DNA of 64,000 bases from Rathayibacter sp. VKM Ac-2759 (GCF_009834225.1 NZ_CP047176.1:2232001-2296000); one strand, 5' to 3'. Positions 33,538 to 41,326 are shown, counted from the stretch's first letter. The notes: generated from the letters alone by a model not told the origin. Numbers and translations are program-made.

Positions 33538-35178
33538 TCAGCTCTTGCTGAGCGCTCCGTAGCGGAACTTGAACGAGGCGTCGAGGGTGTCCTCGGTGCC
33601 GCTCACCGTGCTGCCGACGACGGCGACCTGCGAGCCCTGGAGGTAGGGCACGGTCGACAGCTGAGCCGCGACCTTGTCCTGGATCTCCTCGATCAGCGCG
33701 GTGCGCGCCTCCGGATCGGTCGTCGAGACCTGCTCGGCGATCAGACCCTGCACCTCGGCGTCGTCGAAGTGGTTCGCGAGGAAGTTGTCCTCGATGAAGA
33801 ACGGCGACAGGTAGTTGTCGGCGTCGGAGTAGTCGGGGAACCAGCCGAGCTGGTACGCCGGGTAGACGTCGCTCGAGCGGTCCTTCGAGTACTGCACCCA
33901 CTCGGTGGTCTGCAGGTTGACCGTGAACAGGCCCGACGACTCGAGCTGGTCCTTGATCAGCGCGTACTCGTCGCCCGAGGACGGACCGTAGTGGTCGTTC
34001 GAGTACTGCAGGTTGAGGGTGACCGGACCGGTCACGCCGGCGGCATCGAGGGTCGCCTTCGCCTTCTCGGCGTCGGGGCCGCCCTCTCCGTCGCCGTAGA
34101 GGCCCTTGAGCGACTCGGTCGCTCCGGTGAGCCCTGCGGGGACGTAGGAGTAGAGCGGGGTGTAGGTGCCCTTGTAGACCTGGTCGGCGATCTCGTCGCG
34201 GTCGATCAGGTCGGCCACCGCCTGGCGCACGGCGAGCGACTTGGTGGCGTCCGCCTCCGGGGTCGTGGCGCCGAACGGCTGGGTGTCGAAGTTGAAGACG
34301 ATGTAGCGGATCTCGCCGCCGGGGCCGTCGACCACCTTGACGGAGTCGTTGCCGCGGAGGTCCTCGACGTCGGTCGCGGAGAGGCTCCGGAACGCCACGT
34401 CGATGTTGCCCTCCTGGATGTCGAGCTTGAGGTTCGACGAGTCGGCGTAGTACTTGACGTTGATGGTGCCGGTGCGGGCGGCGCCGAGCACGCCCTCGTA
34501 GCCCTCGTACGCCTTGTACTGGATCAGGTTGTTCACGTCGTAGTTCGTGATCGTGTACTGACCCGCGAAGGCGTCGCCCGAGACGATGTCGGCGTCGGCG
34601 GTGAGCGAGTCGGCCGAGAAGACGTCCTCGTCGACGATCGGGCCGGCGGGGCTCGACAGGATCTGCGGGAAGGTCTGGTCGTTCTCGGACTTCAGCGTGA
34701 AGACGACGGTGGTGTCATCGGGGGCCGCGACGCTGTCGAGGTTGGCGAGCAGCGAGGACGGGCCGTTCGCGTCGGCGATCGCCAGCTGGCGGTCGAACGA
34801 GAACTTGACGTCGGAGGAGGTGAGGTCGTTGCCGTTGGCCCACTTCAGTCCCTCCTTGAGCTTCACCGTGTACTCGGTCGGAGCCGAGAACTCGGCCGAC
34901 TCGGCGATGTCCGGCTCGACGTCGGGCGTGCCGTACGGCGTGTTCATCAGGAACGGGAAGACCTGGTTCATCACCGCGAACGAGCCGTTGTCGTAGGAGC
35001 CGGCCGGGTCGAGGGTGGTGATCTTGTCGGTCGTGCCGATGGTGAGCGTGCCGCCGGCGGCGCTGTCGCCGGACGAGTCGTCACCGCCGGCGGAGCAGCC
35101 CGCCAGCACCAGTGCGACCGCGGCGAAGCCTGCGGTCGCGGTGAGTGCGCGAGTAGCCCGGGTGGATGCGGATGTCAT
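33538..35178 (-). CDS. ABC transporter substrate-binding lipoprotein (family 5, peptide/nickel type)
   Basis: The protein has 546 residues from the ATG at 35178. An N-terminal lipoprotein signal with lipobox LVLAGCS (Cys about 26) anchors it to the outer face of the membrane; a Ser/Gly/Asp linker follows. The SBP_bac_5 fold is recognised from LTIGTTDKITTLDPAGSYDN, LKEGLKWANGNDLTSSDVKFSF and the C-terminal PDYSDADNYLSPFF segment. It delivers peptides or another solute to the DppBC permease encoded downstream. First gene of the operon. A 14-bp LacI-type operator-like palindrome lies about 140 bp upstream. Confidence 0.93.
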   Translation of the reverse strand: MTSASTRATRALTATAGFAAVALVLAGCSAGGDDSSGDSAAGGTLTIGTTDKITTLDPAGSYDNGSFAVMNQVFPFLMNTPYGTPDVEPDIAESAEFSAPTEYTVKLKEGLKWANGNDLTSSDVKFSFDRQLAIADANGPSSLLANLDSVAAPDDTTVVFTLKSENDQTFPQILSSPAGPIVDEDVFSADSLTADADIVSGDAFAGQYTITNYDVNNLIQYKAYEGYEGVLGAARTGTINVKYYADSSNLKLDIQEGNIDVAFRSLSATDVEDLRGNDSVKVVDGPGGEIRYIVFNFDTQPFGATTPEADATKSLAVRQAVADLIDRDEIADQVYKGTYTPLYSYVPAGLTGATESLKGLYGDGEGGPDAEKAKATLDAAGVTGPVTLNLQYSNDHYGPSSGDEYALIKDQLESSGLFTVNLQTTEWVQYSKDRSSDVYPAYQLGWFPDYSDADNYLSPFFIEDNFLANHFDDAEVQGLIAEQVSTTDPEARTALIEEIQDKVAAQLSTVPYLQGSQVAVVGSTVSGTEDTLDASFKFRYGALSKS

Positions 35179-35315
35179 CTCCGTCTGCCTCTTCCTGTCA
35201 GGGATGGGATGCGGGCGCGCACACGGCGCGCAGCCTCTCGGCACACAGTTCTCCTGTGGGCTGTAGCGCCACGACACTGGGCGCCCGCATTGCTGTTCCT
35301 CAGTCGTAACACAGT

Positions 35316-35329
35316 CGGGAGCGCTCTCA
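35316..35329. promoter_or_regulatory. CebR-like (LacI-family) operator candidate upstream of the ABC operon
   Basis: CGGGAGCGCTCTCA matches the known CebR box TGGGAGCGCTCCCA at 12 of 14 positions. It is the only palindrome I see in the 225-bp promoter region of the binding-protein gene. A related palindrome is at 1420-1431. Confidence 0.45.
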
Positions 35330-35403
35330 GGACCGCGGGGGCACCGCACTCGATTTCTTCACACGACTGCAACACGTCCCTCATCGTGGGTGCACCCGCC
35401 CGC

Positions 35404-37248
35404 TCACTCGTTGCGCAGAGCGCGCTTCTCGCGCTCGAGCTCGACGAGTCGGACCTGCACGGCGCGCGCCATCACGGGGTCGGCGGAGGCGCGCTGCAGC
35501 GCTCCGCGGAGCTCGGCGATCTCGCGCAGCAGGTCGCGCTCGATCAGCGAGATCGCGACATCGCGGGAGTAGCGCGCGAGCCCCGCCTCGTCGGCCGCCG
35601 GGATGGGCGCGACCGCGAGCTGCCGGACGAGGGACGCGAACGGGCCGGGGACGTCGGCCGCGACGTGCTCCACCCAGTCGCGGTCCTGCGCGCGCTCGAG
35701 ATTCGCCACCACGGCGTCGCGGACGACCCGGAGCGTCTCGTTGGTGACGGCGGCGTGCGCTGCCCGGGTCAGGAGCTCCTCCCCCATCATCTGCGGCAGC
35801 TGCAGCATCGCCATCAGGGCCTCGCGCTCGATGCGGGTGACGACGTCGAGCGGGAGGTCGGTGATGCGGGCGCCGGCGGGCGCCTCCTGCGCGGGGGTCT
35901 CCCCCTGGTCGGTCTGCCGGGCGGGAGCGCGGGAGCCGGCCGAGCGCACTGCGGAGTTGACCTCGGACATGTCGAGGCCGAGCATGCGGGCGAGCTCGCG
36001 GGAGTAGCCGGGCCGGAGCGCCGGGTCGCGGATGTCGGCGACGACCGGCGCGGCGGCGCGCAGGGCAGCGATCCGCCCCTCGACCGTCTCGAGGTCGTAG
36101 CGCGCGAGGAGCTGCCGGATGACGAACTCGAACATCGGCTTCTTGTCGTCGATCAGTCTGCGGACGGCGTCGTCGCCCCGGTTCAGGCGCAGGTCGCAGG
36201 GGTCGAGGCCCTCGGGCGCGACCGCGACGAAGGTCTGCGCGGCGAAGCGGTGCTCCTCCTGGAACGCGCGCATCGCCGCCTTCTGGCCGGCCGCATCGGG
36301 GTCGAAGGTGAAGACGACCTCGCCGACGCTGCTGTCGTCGCCGAGCACTCGGCGGAGCACCTTGATGTGGTCGACGCCGAAGGAGGTGCCGCAGGTGGCG
36401 ACCGCGGTCGTGACGCCCGCCAGATGGCAGGCCATCACATCCGTGTAGCCCTCGACGACGACGACCTGGTGCCCGCGCGAGATGTCGCGCTTGGCGAGAT
36501 CGAGCCCGTAGAGCACCTGCGACTTGTGGTAGACGGGCGTCTCGGGGGTGTTCAGGTACTTCGGGCCCTTGTCCTCCTCGAGGAGCCGCCGTGCGCCGAA
36601 GCCGACGGTCTGCCCGGTGACGTCGCGGATCGGCCAGACCAGCCGGCCGCGGAACCGGTCGTAGACGCCTCCGCGGTTGCTGCTGCTGACGAGGCCCGCG
36701 GCGGTCAGCTCGGGCTCGGTGAAGCCCCGGCGCTTCAGGGCGGTGGTCAGGCCGTCCCAGCCGTCGGGGGCGAAGCCGACGCCGAACCGGTCGGCCGCCG
36801 CGCGATCGAACCCGCGCTCGCCGAGGAACCGGCGGCCGACATCGGCTCCCGGAGTCGTCAGCTGCTCGCGGAAGTACTCCTCCGCCGCGTCGTTGGCGGC
36901 GAGGAGGCGCGCGCGGCCACCGGTCTCGGGAGCCTGCCCGCCGCCCTCCTCGTACTGGATCTGGTAGCCGATGCGGGCGGCGAGGCGCTCGACGGTCTCG
37001 CTGAAGGAGCCGTGATCCATCTTCATGACGAAGCTGTAGACGTCGCCCGACTCCTGGCAGCCGAAGCAGTGGTAGAAACCGGCCTGCGGGCGCACGTGGA
37101 AGCTCGGGCTGCGCTCGTCGTGGAACGGGCAGAGGCCCTTCAGCGATCCGACGCCGGCCGACTTGAGGGTGACGTACTCGCCGATGACGTCGCCGATGTT
37201 GACCCGGGCTTTGACCTCTTCGACATCTTGTTGTCGGATCCGAGGCAT
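35404..37248 (-). CDS. dnaG: DNA primase
   Basis: The protein has 614 residues. It synthesises RNA primers at replication forks. The N-terminal zinc-binding motif is CPFHDERS...FHCFGC (CHC2, residues about 40-64). The TOPRIM region includes VVVVEGYTDVMA and FTFDPDAAGQKAAMRAF. The C-terminal DnaB-interaction domain is helical and ends LEREKRALRNE. The start at 37248 is supported by a TACGAT -10 exactly 7 nt upstream, implying a leaderless mRNA; an ATG at 37257 overlaps that hexamer. A 19-bp-period repeat array begins 52 bp upstream of the start. Confidence 0.95.
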   Translation of the reverse strand: MPRIRQQDVEEVKARVNIGDVIGEYVTLKSAGVGSLKGLCPFHDERSPSFHVRPQAGFYHCFGCQESGDVYSFVMKMDHGSFSETVERLAARIGYQIQYEEGGGQAPETGGRARLLAANDAAEEYFREQLTTPGADVGRRFLGERGFDRAAADRFGVGFAPDGWDGLTTALKRRGFTEPELTAAGLVSSSNRGGVYDRFRGRLVWPIRDVTGQTVGFGARRLLEEDKGPKYLNTPETPVYHKSQVLYGLDLAKRDISRGHQVVVVEGYTDVMACHLAGVTTAVATCGTSFGVDHIKVLRRVLGDDSSVGEVVFTFDPDAAGQKAAMRAFQEEHRFAAQTFVAVAPEGLDPCDLRLNRGDDAVRRLIDDKKPMFEFVIRQLLARYDLETVEGRIAALRAAAPVVADIRDPALRPGYSRELARMLGLDMSEVNSAVRSAGSRAPARQTDQGETPAQEAPAGARITDLPLDVVTRIEREALMAMLQLPQMMGEELLTRAAHAAVTNETLRVVRDAVVANLERAQDRDWVEHVAADVPGPFASLVRQLAVAPIPAADEAGLARYSRDVAISLIERDLLREIAELRGALQRASADPVMARAVQVRLVELEREKRALRNE

Positions 37249-37255
37249 GGGGACC

Positions 37256-37261
37256 ATCGTA
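37256..37261 (-). promoter_or_regulatory. Leaderless-type -10 (TACGAT) of dnaG
   Basis: TACGAT on the minus strand ends 7 nt before the dnaG ATG. No good -35 is visible (GCCAAG about 17 bp upstream), so an activator bound to the adjacent array is conceivable. Confidence 0.5.
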
Positions 37262-37299
37262 TCCGCGGCACTGCACCCCTTGGCCGGGTGCCCGATCTT

Positions 37300-37612
37300 C
37301 GGCTCGCAGAACGGGCTCCGGCTCGCAGAACGGGCTTCGGCTCGCAGGAATCCCCCGTGTGAACGAGCCGGACCGGTTCTTGCGAGCCGAGCGCGCCTCC
37401 GCTCCGTCTTCGGCTCGCAAGAACCGTTTCGGCTCGCGGGAACCGCTCGATTCGGCGAGCCGAACGCGATCTCGCGAGCCGGACCTGCAGCCGCCCGAAC
37501 TCCGGCTCGCAGGAACCGACTCGGCTCCCAGGAACCGACTCGGCTCGCAAGAACCGTCTCGGCTCGCCGGCACCGCCGCATTCCACGAGGCCGACGTGAT
37601 TCGACGAGCCTG
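37300..37612. repeat. 19-bp-period repeat array in alternating orientation blocks (92-bp super-repeat)
   Basis: A 16-bp core, CGGCTCGCARGAACCG, plus a 3-bp spacer repeats with period 19. Forward copies start at 37300, 37319, 37338; 37411, 37430; and 37503, 37522, 37541, 37560. Reverse copies start at 37355, 37374 and 37447, 37466 (only the 37374 copy is intact; the others keep mainly the GAGCCG end). Two degenerate reverse copies follow near 37578-37593 and 37597-37612. Forward-to-reverse gaps are 1 bp and reverse-to-forward gaps 21 bp, both times, so FF-RR forms a 92-bp unit. Period 19 keeps no reading frame, so it is not coding. Confidence 0.85.
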
Positions 37613-37726
37613 AGGTGACTTCGTCAGCTCCGATCGAGCCGCCACGCCGCGCCACAGCTCAGTCGAGCGGTGAGGGAGGGGCGCCCGGTGGTCGAGCAGC
37701 TCGGCAGGGTGCATCGAGACCCGGCA

Positions 37727-37934
37727 TCAGCAGATCGGTGCCGTCACCAGGCCTCCTGGCGTTGGTGGATCTCGATACGCCCGCAAGCGGGCTACTCGAT
37801 CAGCAGGCAGAGCCCACCCCCGACAGGTGACCAGGAGACCCACCAGCGTCAGCAGATCGGAGCCCCCACCAGGCCTCCTGGCGTTGGTGGATCTCGATAC
37901 GCCCGCAAGCGGGCTACTCGATCAGCAGGCAGAG
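37727..37934 (+). repeat. Tandem duplication of a REP-containing unit, period 122 bp
   Basis: Copies at 37727-37812 and 37849-37934 share TCAGCAGATCGG, CCAGGCCTCCTGG and the REP palindrome (CTCGATACGCCCGC, aa, GCGGGCTACTCGA). The copies differ at few positions, indicating recent duplication. Confidence 0.8.
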
Positions 37935-37996
37935 AGCGCCGATCGGGAAGGCGGCTTCTCTCTGTAGGCGCACCCCTCGGGCACAGCCGCAAGCGT

Positions 37997-38099
37997 GATT
38001 CGCGTGCCAGCGAATCGCCCTAGGCGGTCGCGACCCGCTCTGCGGAACGCACCACCTCGACAAGCCGACCGCGCGGACGCCGGGCAGGGACCGGCGTCC
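37997..38099 (+). repeat. Composite repeat, dgt-side copy
   Basis: The GATTCGC/GCGAATC hairpin (37997-38016), the 25-nt core (38051-38075) identical to 12131-12155, and the terminal GGACGCCGG/CCGGCGTCC hairpin (38075-38099) occur in the same order as at 12075-12178. Confidence 0.65.
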
Positions 38100-38130
38100 G
38101 AGGTGAGCAGGGCCGCGCCCTGCTCACCTC
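38100..38130 (-). terminator. Hairpin overlapping the dgt stop codon
   Basis: GAGGTGAGCAGGGC (38100-38113) pairs perfectly with GCCCTGCTCACCTC (38117-38130), with a 3-nt loop. The stop codon of dgt lies within the right arm. No U-tract follows. Confidence 0.6.
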
Positions 38131-39382
38131 AGGAGCACAGCCGCTCGAACGCGGCCAGCGCGCTCTGGTCGGTGAGGTTCGCGACCTGGTCGACGACGAC
38201 GCGGCGGCGCGCGTCGTCGGTGGGCGCGGCGCGCCAGTCCTCGGCGAAGCCGGGTTCGAGGGCGTCCGGGCCGCGGTCGAGGAGGGTGTCGGCGAGGCGG
38301 GTGAGGACCTCGCGCTGCTGGGCGTAGATCGGCTGGCGGGTGTTGCGCGACATCACGAAGGTCGCGACGATGCCCTTCAGCACGGCGATCTCGGCCTGCT
38401 GCTCGCGGGGCACGACGACGTGGCCGCCGAAGCGGACGAGGTCGGGGTGCGCGTACGCGTCGCGGGTCGCCTCGGTCGCCGCGCCGGCGAAGCGGCCGAT
38501 GAGCTGGCTCGTGAGGTTCTTGAGACGGGCCTGGTCGCGGCGCGAGGCGTCCCAGGAGTCGACCCACACGTCGAGCGAGTCGAGGCGGTCGAAGGCGGCG
38601 ACCAGCTCGTCGTGCGCGATCTCGCCCCCCACCCACGAGTGCATCGACTCGACGAGGTCGTCGTGGTCGGCGCGCGAGCCGAGGGCCTCGACGTCGATGT
38701 AGCCCGAGAAGACCGCGTCCTCGAAGTCGTGCACCGAGTAGGCGATGTCGTCCGAGAGGTCCATGACCTCGGCCTCGATGCAGCGCACGCCCTCGGGGGC
38801 GCCCTCGCGCATCCAGGCGAAGGCGGGCTCGTCGTCGTCGTAGAAGCCGAACTTGGCGCGACCCGAGGGGTCGGCCACCGAGCGGGTGTCCGGCCAGGGA
38901 TACTTGCAGCTCGCGTCGAGGCTCGCCCGCGTGAGGTTCAGGCCGTAGGGGCGCTCATCGTCGCCGAAGACCTTCGGCTCGAGGCGGGTGAGCAGCCGGA
39001 AGGTCTGGGCGTTGCCCTCGAAACCTCCGATGCCCGCCGCCCACGCGTTGAGCGCGCGCTCGCCGTTGTGCCCGAACGGCGGGTGCCCGATGTCGTGGGC
39101 GAGGCAGGCCGTGTCGACGACGTCGGGGTCGAGGTCGAGGCTCGTCGCGAGCTCGCGGCCGATCTGCGCCACCTCGAGCGAGTGGGTGAGCCGGTTGCGC
39201 GCGAAGTCGACTCCGGCGGTCGGGCTCAGGACCTGCGTCTTGGCGGCGAGTCGCCTGAGCGAGCTGGAGTGGAACAGCCGCGCGCGGTCGCGGGCGAAGT
39301 CGGAGCGGCGGGTGGAGTGGTCCTCCGGCAGGAAGCGCTCGGTGTCGACGAGCGAGTACCCCCAGAGCGCGCGGTCATCCAC
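38129..39382 (-). CDS. dgt: Deoxyguanosinetriphosphate triphosphohydrolase-like protein
   Basis: The protein has 417 residues. It hydrolyses dNTPs to deoxynucleoside and triphosphate. The HD-domain metal site is visible: RNRLTHSLEVAQIGR (His), CLAHDIGHPPFGHNGE (HD) and DLSDDIAYSVHDFEDAV (later Asp). In many actinobacteria dgt sits immediately before dnaG; here 880 bp of repeats separates them. Its ATG overlaps the dusB stop by 8 bp, so dusB-dgt are cotranscribed. A strong hairpin at the stop codon probably ends that transcript before the repeat region. Confidence 0.93.
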   Translation of the reverse strand: MDDRALWGYSLVDTERFLPEDHSTRRSDFARDRARLFHSSSLRRLAAKTQVLSPTAGVDFARNRLTHSLEVAQIGRELATSLDLDPDVVDTACLAHDIGHPPFGHNGERALNAWAAGIGGFEGNAQTFRLLTRLEPKVFGDDERPYGLNLTRASLDASCKYPWPDTRSVADPSGRAKFGFYDDDEPAFAWMREGAPEGVRCIEAEVMDLSDDIAYSVHDFEDAVFSGYIDVEALGSRADHDDLVESMHSWVGGEIAHDELVAAFDRLDSLDVWVDSWDASRRDQARLKNLTSQLIGRFAGAATEATRDAYAHPDLVRFGGHVVVPREQQAEIAVLKGIVATFVMSRNTRQPIYAQQREVLTRLADTLLDRGPDALEPGFAEDWRAAPTDDARRRVVVDQVANLTDQSALAAFERLCS

Positions 39383-40610
39383 CGCTGTGGTGGATCTCGG
39401 CGGCCGACACGGCGTCGCGCTGCGCGGCGTTCAGCTCGCGCGACTCGAGCCAGCGGTCGGGCAGCGACGGCACCTTCGGCGAGCCCGCGCGACCGCGCTG
39501 ACCCTCTGCGTCGACACCGGGGTACGGCACGTCGGGGTCGAGCGTCGCGAGCAGCTCGTCGAGCTCGGCGAGGGTCACCACGGACGCCATCCTGGCCCGC
39601 AGGTCGCCGCCGACCGGGTACCCCTTGAAGTACCAGGCGACGTGCTTGCGGATGTCGCGGCAGCCGCGCTCCTCGCTCTCGAAGAACTCGACGATCAGCT
39701 CGGCGTGGCGGCGGAAGGCCACGGCGACCTGGCCGAGCGTCGGCCGGAACCGCTCGTCGGATCCGGCGAAGGCGGCGGCGAGATCGCCGAACAGCCACGG
39801 GCGACCGAGGCAGCCCCGCCCGACCACGACGCCGTCGCAGCCGGTCTCGGAGATCATCCGCAGGGCGTCCTCGGCCGACCAGATGTCGCCGTTGCCGAGC
39901 ACGGGCACGCTCGTGATCGCCTCTTTCAAGGTCGCGATCGCCGACCAGTCGGCGTGGCCGCTGTAGAACTCGGAGGCGGTCCGCGCGTGCAACGCGATCG
40001 ACGCGACCCCCGCGCCCTCGGCGGCACGGGCGGCCTCGAGGTAGGTGAGGTGGTCGGCGTCGATGCCCTTGCGCATCTTGATCGTGAGCGGGATGTCGCC
40101 GGCGGCCTTCACGGCGCCCTCGACGATCGCGCGGAAGAGCGGGAGCTTCCAGGGCAGCGCGGCTCCTCCGCCCTTGCGGGTGACCTTGGCGACCGGGCAG
40201 CCGAAGTTGAGGTCGATGTGGTCGGCGCGGTCCTCGGCGACGAGCATCGTGACGGCCTCGGAGACCGTGCGCGGGTCGACTCCGTAGAGCTGGATCGACC
40301 GCACCGACTCGCTCGGGTGGTGGCGGATGAGGCGCATCGACTCGGGAGTGCGCTCGACCAGAGCGCGCGAGGTGATCATCTCGCTGACGAACAGCATCCC
40401 GCCGACACCGGGCGTCTCGCCGGCACCGGGCGTCTCGCCGGCGGTCGGCGTCCCCCCGGCGACGGGACCGTCGCCGAACTCGCGGCAGAGGCGGCGGAAC
40501 GCCGTGTTGGTGATCCCGGCCATGGGCGCGAGGACGACCGGCGCGTCGAGTTCGAGGGGGCCGATGCGCAGCGCGGGCGCGGGTGGGGCGGCCAGAAGTG
40601 TGGAGGACAT
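39375..40610 (-). CDS. dusB: tRNA-dihydrouridine synthase, DusB-like, with a hexapeptide-repeat insertion
   Basis: The protein has 411 residues. It is an FMN-dependent enzyme reducing uridines in tRNA D-loops. The TIM-barrel start LDAPVVLAPMAGITNTAFRR, IDLNFGCPVAKVTRKGGGAAL with the catalytic Cys, and LHARTASEFYSG and GNGDIWSAEDA are all present. After RRLCREFG an insertion of about four imperfect hexapeptides of type (E/G)TPGAG interrupts the usual junction to MLFVSEM. At DNA level this is an 18-bp tandem repeat (40402-40473). It is divergent from the YbaK gene; GACAAT lies 8 nt before the ATG as a possible -10. Confidence 0.93.
   Translation of the reverse strand: MSSTLLAAPPAPALRIGPLELDAPVVLAPMAGITNTAFRRLCREFGDGPVAGGTPTAGETPGAGETPGVGGMLFVSEMITSRALVERTPESMRLIRHHPSESVRSIQLYGVDPRTVSEAVTMLVAEDRADHIDLNFGCPVAKVTRKGGGAALPWKLPLFRAIVEGAVKAAGDIPLTIKMRKGIDADHLTYLEAARAAEGAGVASIALHARTASEFYSGHADWSAIATLKEAITSVPVLGNGDIWSAEDALRMISETGCDGVVVGRGCLGRPWLFGDLAAAFAGSDERFRPTLGQVAVAFRRHAELIVEFFESEERGCRDIRKHVAWYFKGYPVGGDLRARMASVVTLAELDELLATLDPDVPYPGVDAEGQRGRAGSPKVPSLPDRWLESRELNAAQRDAVSAAEIHHSGG
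40402..40473 (-). repeat. In-frame 18-bp tandem repeat inside dusB
   Basis: There are four consecutive 18-bp units (40402, 40420, 40438, 40456). The first two differ by one base and the last two are diverged. They encode the hexapeptide insertion. Confidence 0.8.
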
Positions 40611-40671
40611 CGGTAACGATTGTCCCAGATCCTGTGTTGGGGAAGGCGAGTCGAGCCGAGAGGGTGCAGAG

Positions 40672-41169
40672 ATGGTCGAGAGAGAGCCTGTGGAGGGCGG
40701 AGCCGAGAGGTTCGGAGCGGATGCGCGGGCGCGCGGACTCGAGGTCGAGATCGTGGAGCGGCCCGAGGCGCACAGCCTCGCCGAGGCGGCGGAGCTGCTG
40801 GGCATCGAGCCCGGCGAGATCGTGAAGTCGCTCGTCGTGAAGCGCCACGACGGCGAGTACCTCTTCGCTCTGATCCCGGGCGGCCGGCAGATCTCGTGGC
40901 CGCTGCTGCGCGCCGTGGTCGGAGTCAACAAGCTGCGGCTGCCCGACGAGCAGGCGGCCCTCGAGGCCACCGGCTACCGGCGGGGCACCATCACGCCGAT
41001 CGGATCGACGACGGCCTGGCCGGTCGTCGCCGACGAGCGGATCGTGGGCCGGCGCATCGCGATGGGTGCCGGCGAGGGAGGTCGCAGCGCGTTCGTCGAC
41101 GCCGACGCGCTGATCGCCGCCTACGGGGCGACGGTCGCCGACATCAGCGTGGAGGAGCCTCCGCGCTGA
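40672..41169 (+). CDS. YbaK/EbsC family aminoacyl-tRNA deacylase
   Basis: The protein has 165 residues from the ATG at 40672 (AGAGGG upstream). It is the single-domain editing fold: HSLAEAAELLGIEPGEIVKSLVVK with the conserved Lys, a central sheet, KLRLPDEQAALEATGYRRGTITPIG and MGAGEGGRSAFVD near the end. The family hydrolyses mischarged tRNA such as Cys-tRNA(Pro). It stands alone, divergent from dusB. Its last 26 bp overlap the end of the convergent 60-aa gene. Confidence 0.9.
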   Translation: MVEREPVEGGAERFGADARARGLEVEIVERPEAHSLAEAAELLGIEPGEIVKSLVVKRHDGEYLFALIPGGRQISWPLLRAVVGVNKLRLPDEQAALEATGYRRGTITPIGSTTAWPVVADERIVGRRIAMGAGEGGRSAFVDADALIAAYGATVADISVEEPPR

Positions 41170-41326
41170 CCTGCTCGGCGCTGACCTGCTCGGCGCTGAC
41201 CTGCTGGGTGCCGACCTGCTCGGCGCCGACCTGCACCGGGCCGACCTGCTCGGCGGAGGGGACGACGCACACGCCGTCCTCGCACACCGGCACGTCCGAG
41301 GCGCCGAGCATCACGAAGCCGCTCAC
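41144..41326 (-). CDS. Small repeat protein (60 aa) coupled to the DsbA-like gene
   Basis: From the GTG at 41326, overlapping the DsbA-like stop as GTGA, a 60-residue frame runs to 41144. It starts SGFVMLGASDVP, has a C-X4-C motif (VCEDGVCVV) and then six five-residue repeats of type AEQVG/AEQVS. It has no signal peptide and no known family. Coupling to a CPWC oxidoreductase and the paired Cys suggest it may be a redox partner or substrate; this is a guess. The 3' end overlaps the YbaK gene on the other strand. Confidence 0.55.
   Translation of the reverse strand: MSGFVMLGASDVPVCEDGVCVVPSAEQVGPVQVGAEQVGTQQVSAEQVSAEQVSAEAPPR
41164..41253 (-). repeat. 15-bp tandem repeat, six units
   Basis: Units of type GCTGACCTGCTCGGC start at 41164, 41179, 41194, 41209, 41224 and 41239. 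They encode the pentapeptide repeats of the 60-aa protein and keep frame. Confidence 0.85.

Larger units (their letters stand above)
37613..38128. repeat. Rest of the dgt-dnaG gap: tandem REP unit and composite repeat
   Basis: No gene is credible here. 37613-37726 shows no recognisable element. 37727-37934 holds two copies of an about 86-bp REP-containing unit spaced 122 bp apart. 37997-38099 is the composite repeat also found at 12075-12178. The gap ends in the hairpin at 38100-38130, which overlaps the dgt stop codon. Confidence 0.7.

Noticed and set aside
33769..37362. 1197-aa open frame on the plus strand across the binding protein, dnaG and part of the array
   Set aside because: Antisense to two certain genes; the long openness reflects codon bias only.
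37140..37714. Frames upstream of dnaG with repeated SCEPKRFLRAE-like peptides
   Set aside because: The repeats come from the 19-bp DNA array read in three frames in turn; 19 is not a multiple of 3 and the peptide repeat keeps changing frame, so no protein is selected.
37300..37934. Repeats considered as a CRISPR array
   Set aside because: Spacers are 3 bp or 1/21 bp, orientation alternates, and there are no cas genes in the window.
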